Shown here: piece by piece, positions 37,901-51,130 of the stretch
Layout of the letters: each line of letters starts with the position of its first letter
Position numbering within the stretch: position 1 is the first letter of the stretch
NCBI GenBank assembly: GCA_026874595.1
Contig: CM049311.1
Location: 47,245,676-47,309,675, forward strand
Direction of reading: 5' to 3'
Length of the DNA: 64,000 nt
Source: Sipunculus nudus
Lineage: Eukaryota; Annelida; Sipuncula; Golfingiida; Sipunculidae
Notes under the pieces: generated by a model
Told to the model about the DNA's origin: nothing
Database searches by the model: none
The model's input: only the letters and a program-made list of their open reading frames with translations
Made by a program: the position numbers and the translations under genes

Positions 37901-40749
37901 TCTATACAAGATGTGAAGGCACTCTGACTCTGCATGGTCCGAGACTGTGAACGGCCCTCATCTATGCAAGATGTGAAGGCACTCTGACGCTGCATGATCC
38001 GAGACTGTGAACGGCCCTCGATATATAAAAGATGTGAGGCACTCTGACTCTGCATGGTCGGAGACTGTGTACGGCCCTCGATCTATACAAGATGTGAAGT
38101 CACTCTGACTCTGCATGGTCCGAGACTGTGTACGGCCCTCGATCTATACAAGATGTGAAGGCACTCTGACTCTGCATGGTCGGAGACTGTGTACGGCCCT
38201 CGGTCTATACAGGATGTGAAGTCACTCTTACTCTGCATGATCCGAGACTGTGTACGGCCCTCGATCTATACAAGATGTGAAGGCACTCTGACTCTACATG
38301 GTCGGAGACTGTGTACGGACCTCGATCTGTACAAGATGTGAAGACACTCTGACTCTACATGGTCCGAGACTGTGTACGGCCCTCGATCTATACAAGATGT
38401 GAATGCACTCTGACTCTGCATGGTCGGAGACTGTGTACGGCCCTCGATCTATACAAGATGTGAAGGCACTCTGACTCTGCATGGTCGGAGACTGTGTACG
38501 GCCCTCGATCTATACAGGATGTGAAGTCACTCTGACTCTGCATGGTCCGAGACTGTGTACGGACCTCGATCTATACAAGATGTGAAGGCACTCTGACTCT
38601 GCATGGTTCGAGACTGTGAACGGCCCTCATCTATGCAAGATGTGAAGGCACTCTGACGCTGCATGATCCGAGACTGTGAACGGCCCTCGATATATAAAAG
38701 ATGTGAGGCACTCTGACTCTGCATGATCCGAGACTGTGTACGGCCCTCGATCTATACAAGATGTGAAGTCACTCTGACTCTGCATGATCCGAGACTGTGT
38801 ACGGCCCTCCATCTATACAAGATGTGAAGTCACTCTGACTCTGCATGATCCGAGACTGTGTACGGCCCTCGATCTATACAAGATGTGAAGTCACTCTGAC
38901 TCTGCATGGTCGGAGACTGTGTACGGCCCTCGATCTATACAAGATGTGAAGGCACTCTGACTCTGCATGGTCGGAGACTGTGTACGGCCCTCGATCTATA
39001 CAAGATGTGAAGGCACTCTGACTCTGCATGATCCGAGACTGTGTACGGCCCTCGATCTATACAAGATGTGAAGGCACTCTGACTCTGCATGGTCAGAGAC
39101 TGTGTACGGCCCTCGATCTATACAAGATGTGAAGGCACTCTGACTCTGCATGATCCGAGACTGTGTACGGCCCTCGATCTATACAAGATGTGAAGGCACT
39201 CTGACTCTGCATGGTCGAAGACTGTGTATGGCCCTCGATCTATACAAGATGTGAAGGCACTCTGACTCTGCATGGCCGAAGACTGTGTATGGCCCTCGAT
39301 CTATACAAGATGTGAAGGCACTCTGACTCTGCATGGTCGGAGACTGTGTACGGCCCTCATCTATGCAAGATGTGAGGGCACTCTGACGCTGCATGATCCG
39401 AGACTGTGAACGGCCCTCGATATATAAAAGATGTGAGGCACTCTGACTCTGCATGATCCGAGACTGTGTACGGCCCTCGATCTATACAAGATGTGAAGGC
39501 ACTCTGACTCTGCATGGTCGGAGACTGTGTACGGCCCTCGATCTATACAGGATGTGAAGGCACTCTGACTCTGCATGGTCGGAGACTGTGTACGGCCCTC
39601 GATCTATACAAGATGTGACGGAACTCTGACTCTACATGGTCGGAGACTGTGTACGGACCTCGATCTATACAAGATGTGAAGGCACTCTGACTCTGCATGG
39701 TCGGAGACTGTGTACGGCCCTCGATCTATACAGGATGTGAAGGCACTCTGACTCTGCATGGTCGGAGACTGTGTACGGACCTCGATCTATACAAGATGTG
39801 AGGGCACTCTGACTCTACATGGTCGGAGACTGTGTACGGACCTCGATCTATACAAGATGTGAAGGCACTCTGACTCTGCATGGTCCGAGACTGTGTACGG
39901 CCCTCGATCTATACAAGATGTGAGGCACTCTGACTCTGCATGGTCGGAGACTGTGTACGGACCTCGATCTATACAAGATGTGAAGGCACTCTGACTCTGC
40001 ATGGTCCGAGACTGTGTACGGACCTCGATCTATACAAGATGTGAAGGCACTCTGACTCTGCATGGTCGGAGACTGTGTACGGCCCTCATCTATGCAAGAT
40101 GTGAAGGCACTCTGACGCTGCATGGTCCGAGACTGTGAACGGCCCTCGATATATAAAAGATGTGAGGCACTCTGACTTTGCATGACCCGAGACTGTGTAC
40201 GGCCCTCGATCTATACAAGATGTATAAAGGCACTCCGACTCTACATGGTCGGAGACTGTTCGGCCCTCGATCTATACAAGATGTGAAGTCACTCTGATGC
40301 TGCATGGTCCGAGACTGTGTACGGCCCTTGATCTATACAGGATGTGAAGTCACTCTGATGCTGCATGGTCTCAGACTGTGTACGGCCCTCGATCTATACA
40401 AGATGTGAAGTCACTCTGACTCTGCATGGTCGGAGACTGTGTACGGCCCTCGATCTATACAAGATGTGAAGACACTCTGACTCTGCATGGTGGGAGACTG
40501 TGTACGGCCCTCGATCCATACAGGATGTGAAGTCACTCTGACTCTGCATGATCCGAGACTGTGTACGGCCCTCAATCTATACAAGATGTGAAGTCACTCT
40601 GACTCTGCATGATCCGAGACTGTGTACGGCCCTCGATCTATACAAGATGTGAAGGCACTCTGACTCTGCATGGTCGAAGACTGTGTATGGCCCTCGATCT
40701 ATACAAGATGTGAAGGCACTCTGACTCTGCATGGCCGAAGACTGTGTAT
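31934..40749. repeat. 8816-bp higher-order repeat, copy 2
   Basis: Direct tandem copy of the preceding block. Spot comparison found only two differences, G/T at 25590/34406 and T/C at 26087/34903. The two copies share private variants such as the ACTATGACTC change. Past 40815 the series no longer follows the start of copy 2, so a third full copy does not follow. Confidence 0.9.
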
Positions 40750-43700
40750 GGCCCTCGATCTATACAAGATGTGAAGGCACTCTGACTCTGCATGGTCGGA
40801 GACTGTGTACGGCCCTCATCTATGCAAGATGTGAAAGCACTCTGACGCTGCATGATCCGAGACTGTGAACGGCCCTCGATATATAAAAGATGTGAGGCAC
40901 TCTGACTCTGCATGATCCGAGACTGTGTACGGCCCTCGATCTATACAAGATGTGAAGTCACTCTGACTCTGCATGGTCGGAGACTGTGTACGGCCCTCGA
41001 TCAATACAGGATGTGAAGGCACTCTGACTCTGCATGGTCGGAGACTGTGTACGGCCCTCGATCTATACAAGATGTGACGGAACTCTGACTCTACATGGTC
41101 GGAGACTGTGTACGGACCTCGATCTATACAAGATGTGAAGGCACTCTGACTCTGCATGGTCGGAGACTGTGTACGGCCCTCGATCTATACAGGATGTGAA
41201 GGCACTCTGACTCTGCATGGTCGGAGACTGTGTACGGACCTCGATCTATACAAGATGTGAGGGCACTCTGACTCTACATGGTCGGAGACTGTGTACGGAC
41301 CTTGATCTATACAAGATGTGAAGGCACTCTGACTCTGCATGGTCCGAGACTGTGAACGGCCCTCATCTATGCAAGATGTGAAGGCACTCTGACGCTGCAT
41401 GATCCGAGACTGTGAACGGCCCTCGATATATAAAAGATGTGAGGCACTCTGACTCTGCATGGTCGGAGACTGTGTACGGCCCTCGATCTATACAAGATGT
41501 GAAGTCACTCTGACTCTGCATGGTCCGAGACTGTGTACGGCCCTCGATCTATACAAGATGTGAAGGCACTCTGACTCTGCATGGTCGGAGACTGTGTACG
41601 GCCCTCGGTCTATACAGGATGTGAAGTCACTCTGACTCTGCATGATCCGAGACTGTGTACGGCCCTCGATCTATACAAGATGTGAAGGCACTCTGACTCT
41701 ACATGGTCGGAGACTGTGTACGGACCTCGATCTGTACAAGATGTGAAGGCACTCTGACTCTACATGGTCCGAGACTGTGTACGGCCCTCGATCTATACAA
41801 GATGTGAATGCACTCTGACTCTGCATGGTCGGAGACTGTGTACGGCCCTCGATCTATACAAGATGTGAAGGCACTCTGACTCTGCATGGTCGGAGACTGT
41901 GTACGGCCCTCGATCTATACAGGATGTGAAGTCACTCTGACTCTGCATGGTCCGAGACTGTGTACGGACCTCGATCTATACAAGATGTGAAGGCACTCTG
42001 ACTCTGCATGGTTCGAGACTGTGAACGGCCCTCATCTATGCAAGATGTGAAGGCACTCTGACGCTGCATGATCCGAGACTGTGAACGGCCCTCGATATAT
42101 AAAAGATGTGAGGCACTCTGACTCTGCATGATCCGAGACTGTGTACGGCCCTCGATCTATACAAGATGTGAAGTCACTCTGACTCTGCATGATCCGAGAC
42201 TGTGTACGGCCCTCCATCTATACAAGATGTGAAGTCACTCTGACTCTGCATGATCCGAGACTGTGTACGGCCCTCGATCTATACAAGATGTGAAGTCACT
42301 CTGACTCTGCATGGTCGGAGACTGTGTACGGCCCTCGATCTATACAAGATGTGAAGGCACTCTGACTCTGCATGGTCGGAGACTGTGTACGGCCCTCGAT
42401 CTATACAAGATGTGAAGGCACTCTGACTCTGCATGATCCGAGACTGTGTACGGCCCTCGATCTATACAAGATGTGAAGGCACTCTGACTCTGCATGGTCA
42501 GAGACTGTGTACGGCCCTCGATCTATACAAGATGTGAAGGCACTCTGACTCTGCATGATCCGAGACTGTGTACGGCCCTCGATCTATACAAGATGTGAAG
42601 GCACTCTGACTCTGCATGGTCGAAGACTGTGTATGGCCCTCGATCTATACAAGATGTGAAGGCACTCTGACTCTGCATGGCCGAAGACTGTGTATGGCCC
42701 TCGATCTATACAAGATGTGAAGGCACTCTGACTCTGCATGGTCGGAGACTGTGTACGGCCCTCATCTATGCAAGATGTGAGGGCACTCTGACGCTGCATG
42801 ATCCGAGACTGTGAACGGCCCTCGATATATAAAAGATGTGAGGCACTCTGACTCTGCATGATCCGAGACTGTGTACGGCCCTCGATCTATACAAGATGTG
42901 AAGGCACTCTGACTCTGCATGGTCGGAGACTGTGTACGGCCCTCGATCTATACAGGATGTGAAGGCACTCTGACTCTGCATGGTCGGAGACTGTGTACGG
43001 CCCTCGATCTATACAAGATGTGACGGAACTCTGACTCTACATGGTCGGAGACTGTGTACGGACCTCGATCTATACAAGATGTGAAGGCACTCTGACTCTG
43101 CATGGTCGGAGACTGTGTACGGCCCTCGATCTATACAGGATGTGAAGGCACTCTGACTCTGCATGGTCGGAGACTGTGTACGGACCTCGATCTATACAAG
43201 ATGTGAGGGCACTCTGACTCTACATGGTCGGAGACTGTGTACGGACCTCGATCTATACAAGATGTGAAGGCACTCTGACTCTGCATGGTCCGAGACTGTG
43301 TACGGCCCTCGATCTATACAAGATGTGAGGCACTCTGACTCTGCATGGTCGGAGACTGTGTACGGACCTCGATCTATACAAGATGTGAAGGCACTCTGAC
43401 TCTGCATGGTCCGAGACTGTGTACGGACCTCGATCTATACAAGATGTGAAGGCACTCTGACTCTGCATGGTCGGAGACTGTGTACGGCCCTCATCTATGC
43501 AAGATGTGAAGGCACTCTGACGCTGCATGGTCCGAGACTGTGAACGGCCCTCGATATATAAAAGATGTGAGGCACTCTGACTTTGCATGATCCGAGACTG
43601 TGTACGGCCCTCGATCTATACAAGATGTATAAAGGCACTCCGACTCTACATGGTCGGAGACTGTTCGGCCCTCGATCTATACAAGATGTGAAGTCACTCT

Positions 43701-46700
43701 GATGCTGCATGGTCCGAGACTGTGTACGGCCCTTGATCTATACAGGATGTGAAGTCACTCTGATGCTGCATGGTCTCAGACTGTGTACGGCCCTCGATCT
43801 ATACAAGATGTGAAGTCACTCTGACTCTGCATGGTCGGAGACTGTGTACGGCCCTCGATCTATACAAGATGTGAAGACACTCTGACTCTGCATGGTGGGA
43901 GACTGTGTACGGCCCTCGATCTATACAGGATGTGAAGTCACTCTGACTCTGCATGATCCGAGACTGTGTACGGCCCTCAATCTATACAAGATGTGAAGTC
44001 ACTCTGACTCTGCATGATCCGAGACTGTGTACGGCCCTCGATCTATACAAGATGTGAAGGCACTCTGACTCTGCATGGTCGAAGACTGTGTATGGCCCTC
44101 GATCTATACAAGATGTGAAGGCACTCTGACTCTGCATGGCCGAAGACTGTGTATGGCCCTCGATCTATACAAGATGTGAAGGCACTCTGACTCTGCATGG
44201 TCGGAGACTGTGTACGGCCCTCATCTATGCAAGATGTGAAAGCACTCTGACGCTGCATGATCCGAGACTGTGAACGGCCCTCGATATATAAAAGATGTGA
44301 GGCACTCTGACTCTGCATGATCCGAGACTGTGTACGGCCCTCGATCTATACAAGATGTGAAGTCACTCTGACTCTGCATGGTCGGAGACTGTGTACGGCC
44401 CTCGATCAATACAGGATGTGAAGGCACTCTGACTCTGCATGGTCGAAGACTGTGTACGGCCCTCGATCTATACAAGATGTGACGGAACTCTGACTCTACA
44501 TGGTCGGAGACTGTGTACGGACCTCGATCTATACAAGATGTGAAGGCACTCTGACTCTGCATGGTCGGAGACTGTGTACGGCCCTCGATCTATACAGGAT
44601 GTAAAGGCACTCTGACTCTGCATGGTCGGAGACTGTGTACGGACCTCGATCTATACAAGATGTGAGGGCACTCTGACTCTACATGGTCGGAGACTGTGTA
44701 CGGACCTCGATCTATACAAGATGTGAAGGCACTCTGACTCTGCATGGTCGGAGACTGTGTACGGCCCTCGGTCTATACAGGATGTGAAGTCACTCTGACT
44801 CTGCATGATCCGAGACTGTGTACGGCCCTCGATCTATACAAGATGTGAAGGCACTCTGACTCTGCATGGTCGGAGACTGTGTACGGACCTTGATCTATAC
44901 AAGATGTGAAGGCACTCTGACTCTGCATGGTCCGAGACTGTGAACGGCCCTCATCTATGCAAGATGTGAAGGCACTCTGACGCTGCATGATCCGAGACTG
45001 TGAACGGCCCTCGATATAAAAAAGATGTGAGGCACTCTGACTCTGCATGGTCGGAGACTGTGTACGGCCCTCGATCTATACAAGATGTGAAGTCACTCTG
45101 ACTCTGCATGGTCCGAGACTGTGTACGGCCCTCGATCTATACAAGATGTGAAGGCACTCTGACTCTGCATGGTCGGAGACTGTGTACGGCCCTCGGTCTA
45201 TACAGGATGTGAAGTCACTCTGACTCTGCATGATCCGAGACTGTGAACGGCCCTCGATATATAAAAGATGTGAGGCACTCTGACTCTGCATGATCCGAGA
45301 CTGTGTACGGCCCTCGATCTATACAAGATGTATAAAGGCACTCCGACTCTACATGGTCGGAGACTGTTCGGCCCTCGATCTATACAAGATGTGAAGTCAC
45401 TCTGATGCTGCATGGTCCGAGACTGTGTACGGCCCTTGATCTATACAGGATGTGAAGTCACTCTGATGCTGCATGGTCTCAGACTGTGTACGGCCCTCGA
45501 TCTATACAAGATGTGAAGTCACTCTGACTCTGCATGGTCGGAGACTGTGTACGGCCCTCGATCTATACAAGATGTGAAGACACTCTGACTCTGCATGGTG
45601 GGAGACTGTGTACGGCCCTCGATCTATACAGGATGTGAAGTCACTCTGACTCTGCATGATCCGAGACTGTGTACGGCCCTCAATCTATACAAGATGTGAA
45701 GTCACTCTGACTCTGCATGATCCGAGACTGTGTACGGCCCTCGATCTATACAAGATGTGAAGGCACTCTGACTCTGCATGGTCGAAGACTGTGTATGGCC
45801 CTCGATCTATACAAGATGTGAAGGCACTCTGACTCTGCATGGCCGAAGACTGTGTATGGCCCTCGATCTATACAAGATGTGAAGGCACTCTGACTCTGCA
45901 TGGTCGGAGACTGTGTACGGCCCTCATCTATGCAAGATGTGAAAGCACTCTGACGCTGCATGATCCGAGACTGTGAACGGCCCTCGATATATAAAAGATG
46001 TGAGGCACTCTGACTCTGCATGATCCGAGACTGTGTACGGCCCTCGATCTATACAAGATGTGAAGTCACTCTGACTCTGCATGGTCGGAGACTGTGTACG
46101 GCCCTCGATCAATACAGGATGTGAAGGCACTCTGACTCTGCATGGTCGGAGACTGTGTACGGCCCTCGATCTATACAAGATGTGACGGAACTCTGACTCT
46201 ACATGGTCGGAGACTGTGTACGGACCTCGATCTATACAAGATGTGAAGGCACTCTGACTCTGCATGGTCAGAGACTGTGTACGGCCCTCGATCTATACAG
46301 GATGTAAAGGCACTCTGACTCTGCATGGTCGGAGACTGTGTACGGACCTCGATCTATACAAGATGTGAGGGCACTCTGACTCTACATGGTCGGAGACTGT
46401 GTACGGACCTCGATCTATACAAGATGTGAAGGCACTCTGACTCTGTATGGTCCGAGACTGTGTACGGCCCTCGATCTATACAAGATGTGAGGCACTCTGA
46501 CTCTGCATGGTCGGAGACTGTGTACGGACCTCGATCTATACAAGATGTGAAGGCACTCTGACTCTGCATGGTCGGAGACTGTGTACGGACCTTGATCTAT
46601 ACAAGATGTGAAGGCACTCTGACTCTGCATGGTCCGAGACTGTGAACGGCCCTCATCTATGCAAGATGTGAAGGCACTCTGACGCTGCATGATCCGAGAC

Positions 46701-49700
46701 TGTGAACGGCCCTCGATATATAAAAGATGTGAGGCACTCTGACTCTGCATGGTCGGAGACTGTGTACGGCCCTCGATCTATACAAGATGTGAAGTCACTC
46801 TGACTCTGCATGGTCCGAGACTGTGTACGGCCCTCGATCTATACAAGATGTGAAGGCACTCTGACTCTGCATGGTCGGAGACTGTGTACGGCCCTCGGTC
46901 TATACAGGATGTGAAGTCACTCTGACTCTGCATGATCCGAGACTGTGTACGGCCCTCGATCTATACAAGATGTGAAGGCACTCTGACTCTACATGGTCGG
47001 AGACTGTGTACGGACCTCGATCTGTACAAGATGTGAAGGCACTCTGACTCTACATGGTCCGAGACTGTGTACGGCCCTCGATCTATACAAGATGTGAATG
47101 CACTCTGACTCTGCATGGTCGGAGACTGTGTACGGCCCTCGATCTATACAAGATGTGAAGGCACTCTGACTCTGCATGGTCGGAGACTGTGTACGGCCCT
47201 CGATCTATACAGGATGTGAAGTCACTCTGACTCTGCATGGTCCGAGACTGTGTACGGACCTCGATCTATACAAGATGTGAAGGCACTCTGACTCTGCATG
47301 GTTCGAGACTGTGAACGGCCCTCATCTATGCAAGATGTGAAGGCACTCTGACGCTGCATGATCCGAGACTGTGAACGGCCCTCGATATATAAAAGATGTG
47401 AGGCACTCTGACTCTGCATGATCCGAGACTGTGTACGGCCCTCGATCTATACAAGATGTGAAGTCACTCTGACTCTGCATGATCCGAAACTGTGTACGGC
47501 CCTCGATCTATACAAGATGTGAAGTCACTCTGACTCTGCATGATCCGTGACTGTGTACGGCCCTCGATCTATACAAGATGTGAAGGCACTCTGACTCTGC
47601 ATGGTCCGAGACTGTGAACGGCCCTCATCTATGCAAGATGTGAAGGCACTCTGACGCTGCATGATCCGAGACTGTGAACGGCCCTCGATATATAAAAGAT
47701 GTGAGGCACTCTGACTCTGCATGGTCGGAGACTGTGTACGGCCCTCGATCTATACAAGATGTGAAGTCACTCTGACTCTGCATGATCCGAGACTGTGTAC
47801 GGCCCTCGATCTATACAAGATGTGAAGTCACTCTGACTCTGCATGATCCGAGACTGTGTACGGCCCTCGATCTATACAAGATGTGAAGGCACTCTGACTC
47901 TGCATGGTCGGAGACTGTGTACGGCCCTCGATCTATACAAGATGTGAAGGCACTCTGACTCTGCATGGTCGGAGACTGTGTACGGCCCTCGATCTATACA
48001 AGATGTGAAGGCACTCTGACTCTGCATGGTCCGAGACTGTGTACGGACCTCGATCTATACAAGATGTGAAGGCACTCTGACTCTACATGGTCGGAGACTG
48101 TGAACGGCCCTCGATCTATACAGGATGTGAAGTCACTCTGACTCTGCATGATCCGAGACTGTGTACGGCCCTCGATCTATACAAGATGTGAAGGCACTCT
48201 GACGCTGCATGGTCCGAGACTGTGAACGGCCCTCGATCTATACAGGATGTGAAGTCACTCTGACTCTGCATGATCCGAGACTGTGTACGGCCCTCGATCT
48301 ATACAAGATGTGAAGGCACTCTGACGCTGCATGATCCGAGACTGTGTACGGCCCTCGATCTATACAAAATGTGAAGGCACTCTGACTCTGCATGGTCGGA
48401 GACTGTGTACGGCCCTCGATCTATACAAGATGTGAAGTCACTCTGACTCTGCATGGTCGGAGGCTGTGTACGGCCCTCGATCTATACAAGATGTGAAGGC
48501 ACTCTGACTCTACATGGTCGGAGACTGTGTACGGCCCTCGATCTATACAGGATGTGAAGTCACTCTGACTCTGCATGGTCCGAGACTGTGTACGCCCCTC
48601 GATCTATACAAGATGTGAAGGCACTCTGACTCTGCATGGTCCGAGACTGTGAACGGCCCTTGATCTATACAGGATGTGAAGTCACTCTGATGCTGCATGG
48701 TCTCAGATTGTGTACGGCCCTCGATCTATACAAGATGTGAAGTCACTCTGACTCTGCATGGTCGGAGACTGTGTACGGCCCTCGATCTATACAAGATGTG
48801 AAGACACTCTGACTCTGCATGGTCGGAGACTGTGTACGGCCCTCGATCTAAACAGGATGTGAAGTCACTCTGACTCTGCATGATCCGAGACTGTGTACGG
48901 CCCTCCATCTATACAAGATGTGAAGTCACTCTGACTCTGCATGATCCGAGACTGTGTACGGCCCTCGATCTATACAAGATGTGAAGTCACTCTGACTCTG
49001 CATGGTCGGAGACTGTGTACGGCCCTCGATCTATACAAGATGTGAAGGCACTCTGACTCTGCATGGTCGGAGACTGTGTACGGCCCTCGATCTATACAAG
49101 ATGTGAAGGCACTCTGACTCTGCATGATCCGAGACTGTGTACGGCCCTCGATCTATACAAGATGTGAAGGCACTCTGACTCTGCATGGTCAGAGACTGTG
49201 TACGGCCCTCGATCTATACAAGATGTGAAGGCACTCTGACTCTGCATGATCCGAGACTGTGTACGGCCCTCGATCTATACAAGATGTGAAGGCACTCTGA
49301 CTCTGCATGGTCGAAGACTGTGTACGGACCTCGATCTATACAAGATGTGAAGGCACTCTGACTCTGCATGGTCCGAGACTGTGTACGGACCTCGATCTAT
49401 ACAAGATGTGAAGGCACTCTGACTCTGCATGGTCGGAGACTGTGTACGGCCCTCATCTATGCAAGATGTGAAGGCACTCGGACGCTGCATGGTCCGAGAC
49501 TGTGAACGGCCCTCGATATATAAAAGATGTGAGGCACTCTGACTTTGCATGATCCGAGACTGTGTACGGCCCTCGATCTATACAAGATGTATAAAGGCAC
49601 TCCGACTCTACATGGTCGGAGACTGTTCGGCCCTCGATCTATACAAGATGTGAAGTCACTCTGATGCTGCATGGTCCGAGACTGTGTACGGCCCTTGATC

Positions 49701-51130
49701 TATACAGGATGTGAAGTCACTCTGATGCTGCATGGTCTCAGACTGTGTACGGCCCTCGATCTATACAAGATGTGAAGTCACTCTGACTCTGCATGGTCGG
49801 AGACTGTGTACGGCCCTCGATCTATACAAGATGTGAAGACACTCTGACTCTGCATGGTGGGAGACTGTGTACGGCCCTCGATCTATACAGGATGTGAAGT
49901 CACTCTGACTCTGCATGATCCGAGACTGTGTACGGCCCTCAATCTATACAAGATGTGAAGTCACTCTGACTCTGCATGATCCGAGACTGTGTACGGCCCT
50001 CGATCTATACAAGATGTGAAGGCACTCTGACTCTGCATGGTCGAAGACTGTGTATGGCCCTCGATCTATACAAGATGTGAAGGCACTCTGACTCTGCATG
50101 GCCGAAGACTGTGTATGGCCCTCGATCTATACAAGATGTGAAGGCACTCTGACTCTGCATGGTCGGAGACTGTGTACGGCCCTCATCTATGCAAGATGTG
50201 AAAGCACTCTGACGCTGCATGATCCGAGACTGTGAACGGCCCTCGATATATAAAAGATGTGAGGCACTCTGACTCTGCATGATCCGAGACTGTGTACGGC
50301 CCTCGATCTATACAAGATGTGAAGTCACTCTGACTCTGCATGGTCGGAGACTGTGTACGGCCCTCGATCAATACAGGATGTGAAGGCACTCTGACTCTGC
50401 ATGGTCGGAGACTGTGTACGGCCCTCGATCTATACAAGATGTGACGGAACTCTGACTCTACATGGTCGGAGACTGTGTACGGACCTCGATCTATACAAGA
50501 TGTGAAGGCACTCTGACTCTGCATGGTCGGAGACTGTGTACGGCCCTCGATCTATACAGGATGTGAAGGCACTCTGACTCTGCATGGTCGGAGACTGTGT
50601 ACGGACCTCGATCTATACAAGATGTGAGGGCACTCTGACTCTACATGGTCGGAGACTGTGTACGGACCTCGATCTATACAAGATGTGAAGGCACTCTGAC
50701 TCTGTATGGTCCGAGACTGTGTACGGCCCTCGATCTATACAAGATGTGAGGCACTCTGACTCTGCATGGTCGGAGACTGTGTACGGACCTCGATCTATAC
50801 AAGATGTGAAGGCACTCTGACTCTGCATGGTCGGAGACTGTGTACGGACCTTGATCTATACAAGATGTGAAGGCACTCTGACTCTGCATGGTCGGAGACT
50901 GTGTACGGCCCTCATCTATGCAAGATGTGAAGGCACTCTGACGCTGCATGGTCCGAGACTGTGAACGGCCCTCGATATATAAAAGATGTGAGGCACTCTG
51001 ACTTTGCATGATCCGAGACTGTGTACGGCCCTCGATCTATACAAGATGTATAAAGGCACTCCGACTCTACATGGTCGGAGACTGTTCGGCCTTCGATCTA
51101 TACAAGATGTGAAGTCACTCTGACTCTGCA
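40750..51130. repeat. Satellite sector with shuffled, shorter higher-order repeats
   Basis: Blocks seen earlier recur here at other spacings. The monomer series at 39179-40816 recurs 3405 bp downstream, that at 44221 recurs after 1703 bp and again after 4259 bp, and the series at 33184-33917 recurs 13805 bp downstream (46989-47722). From 48726 the offset to the earlier block is 13683, exactly two monomers (122 bp) less. Confidence 0.8.
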
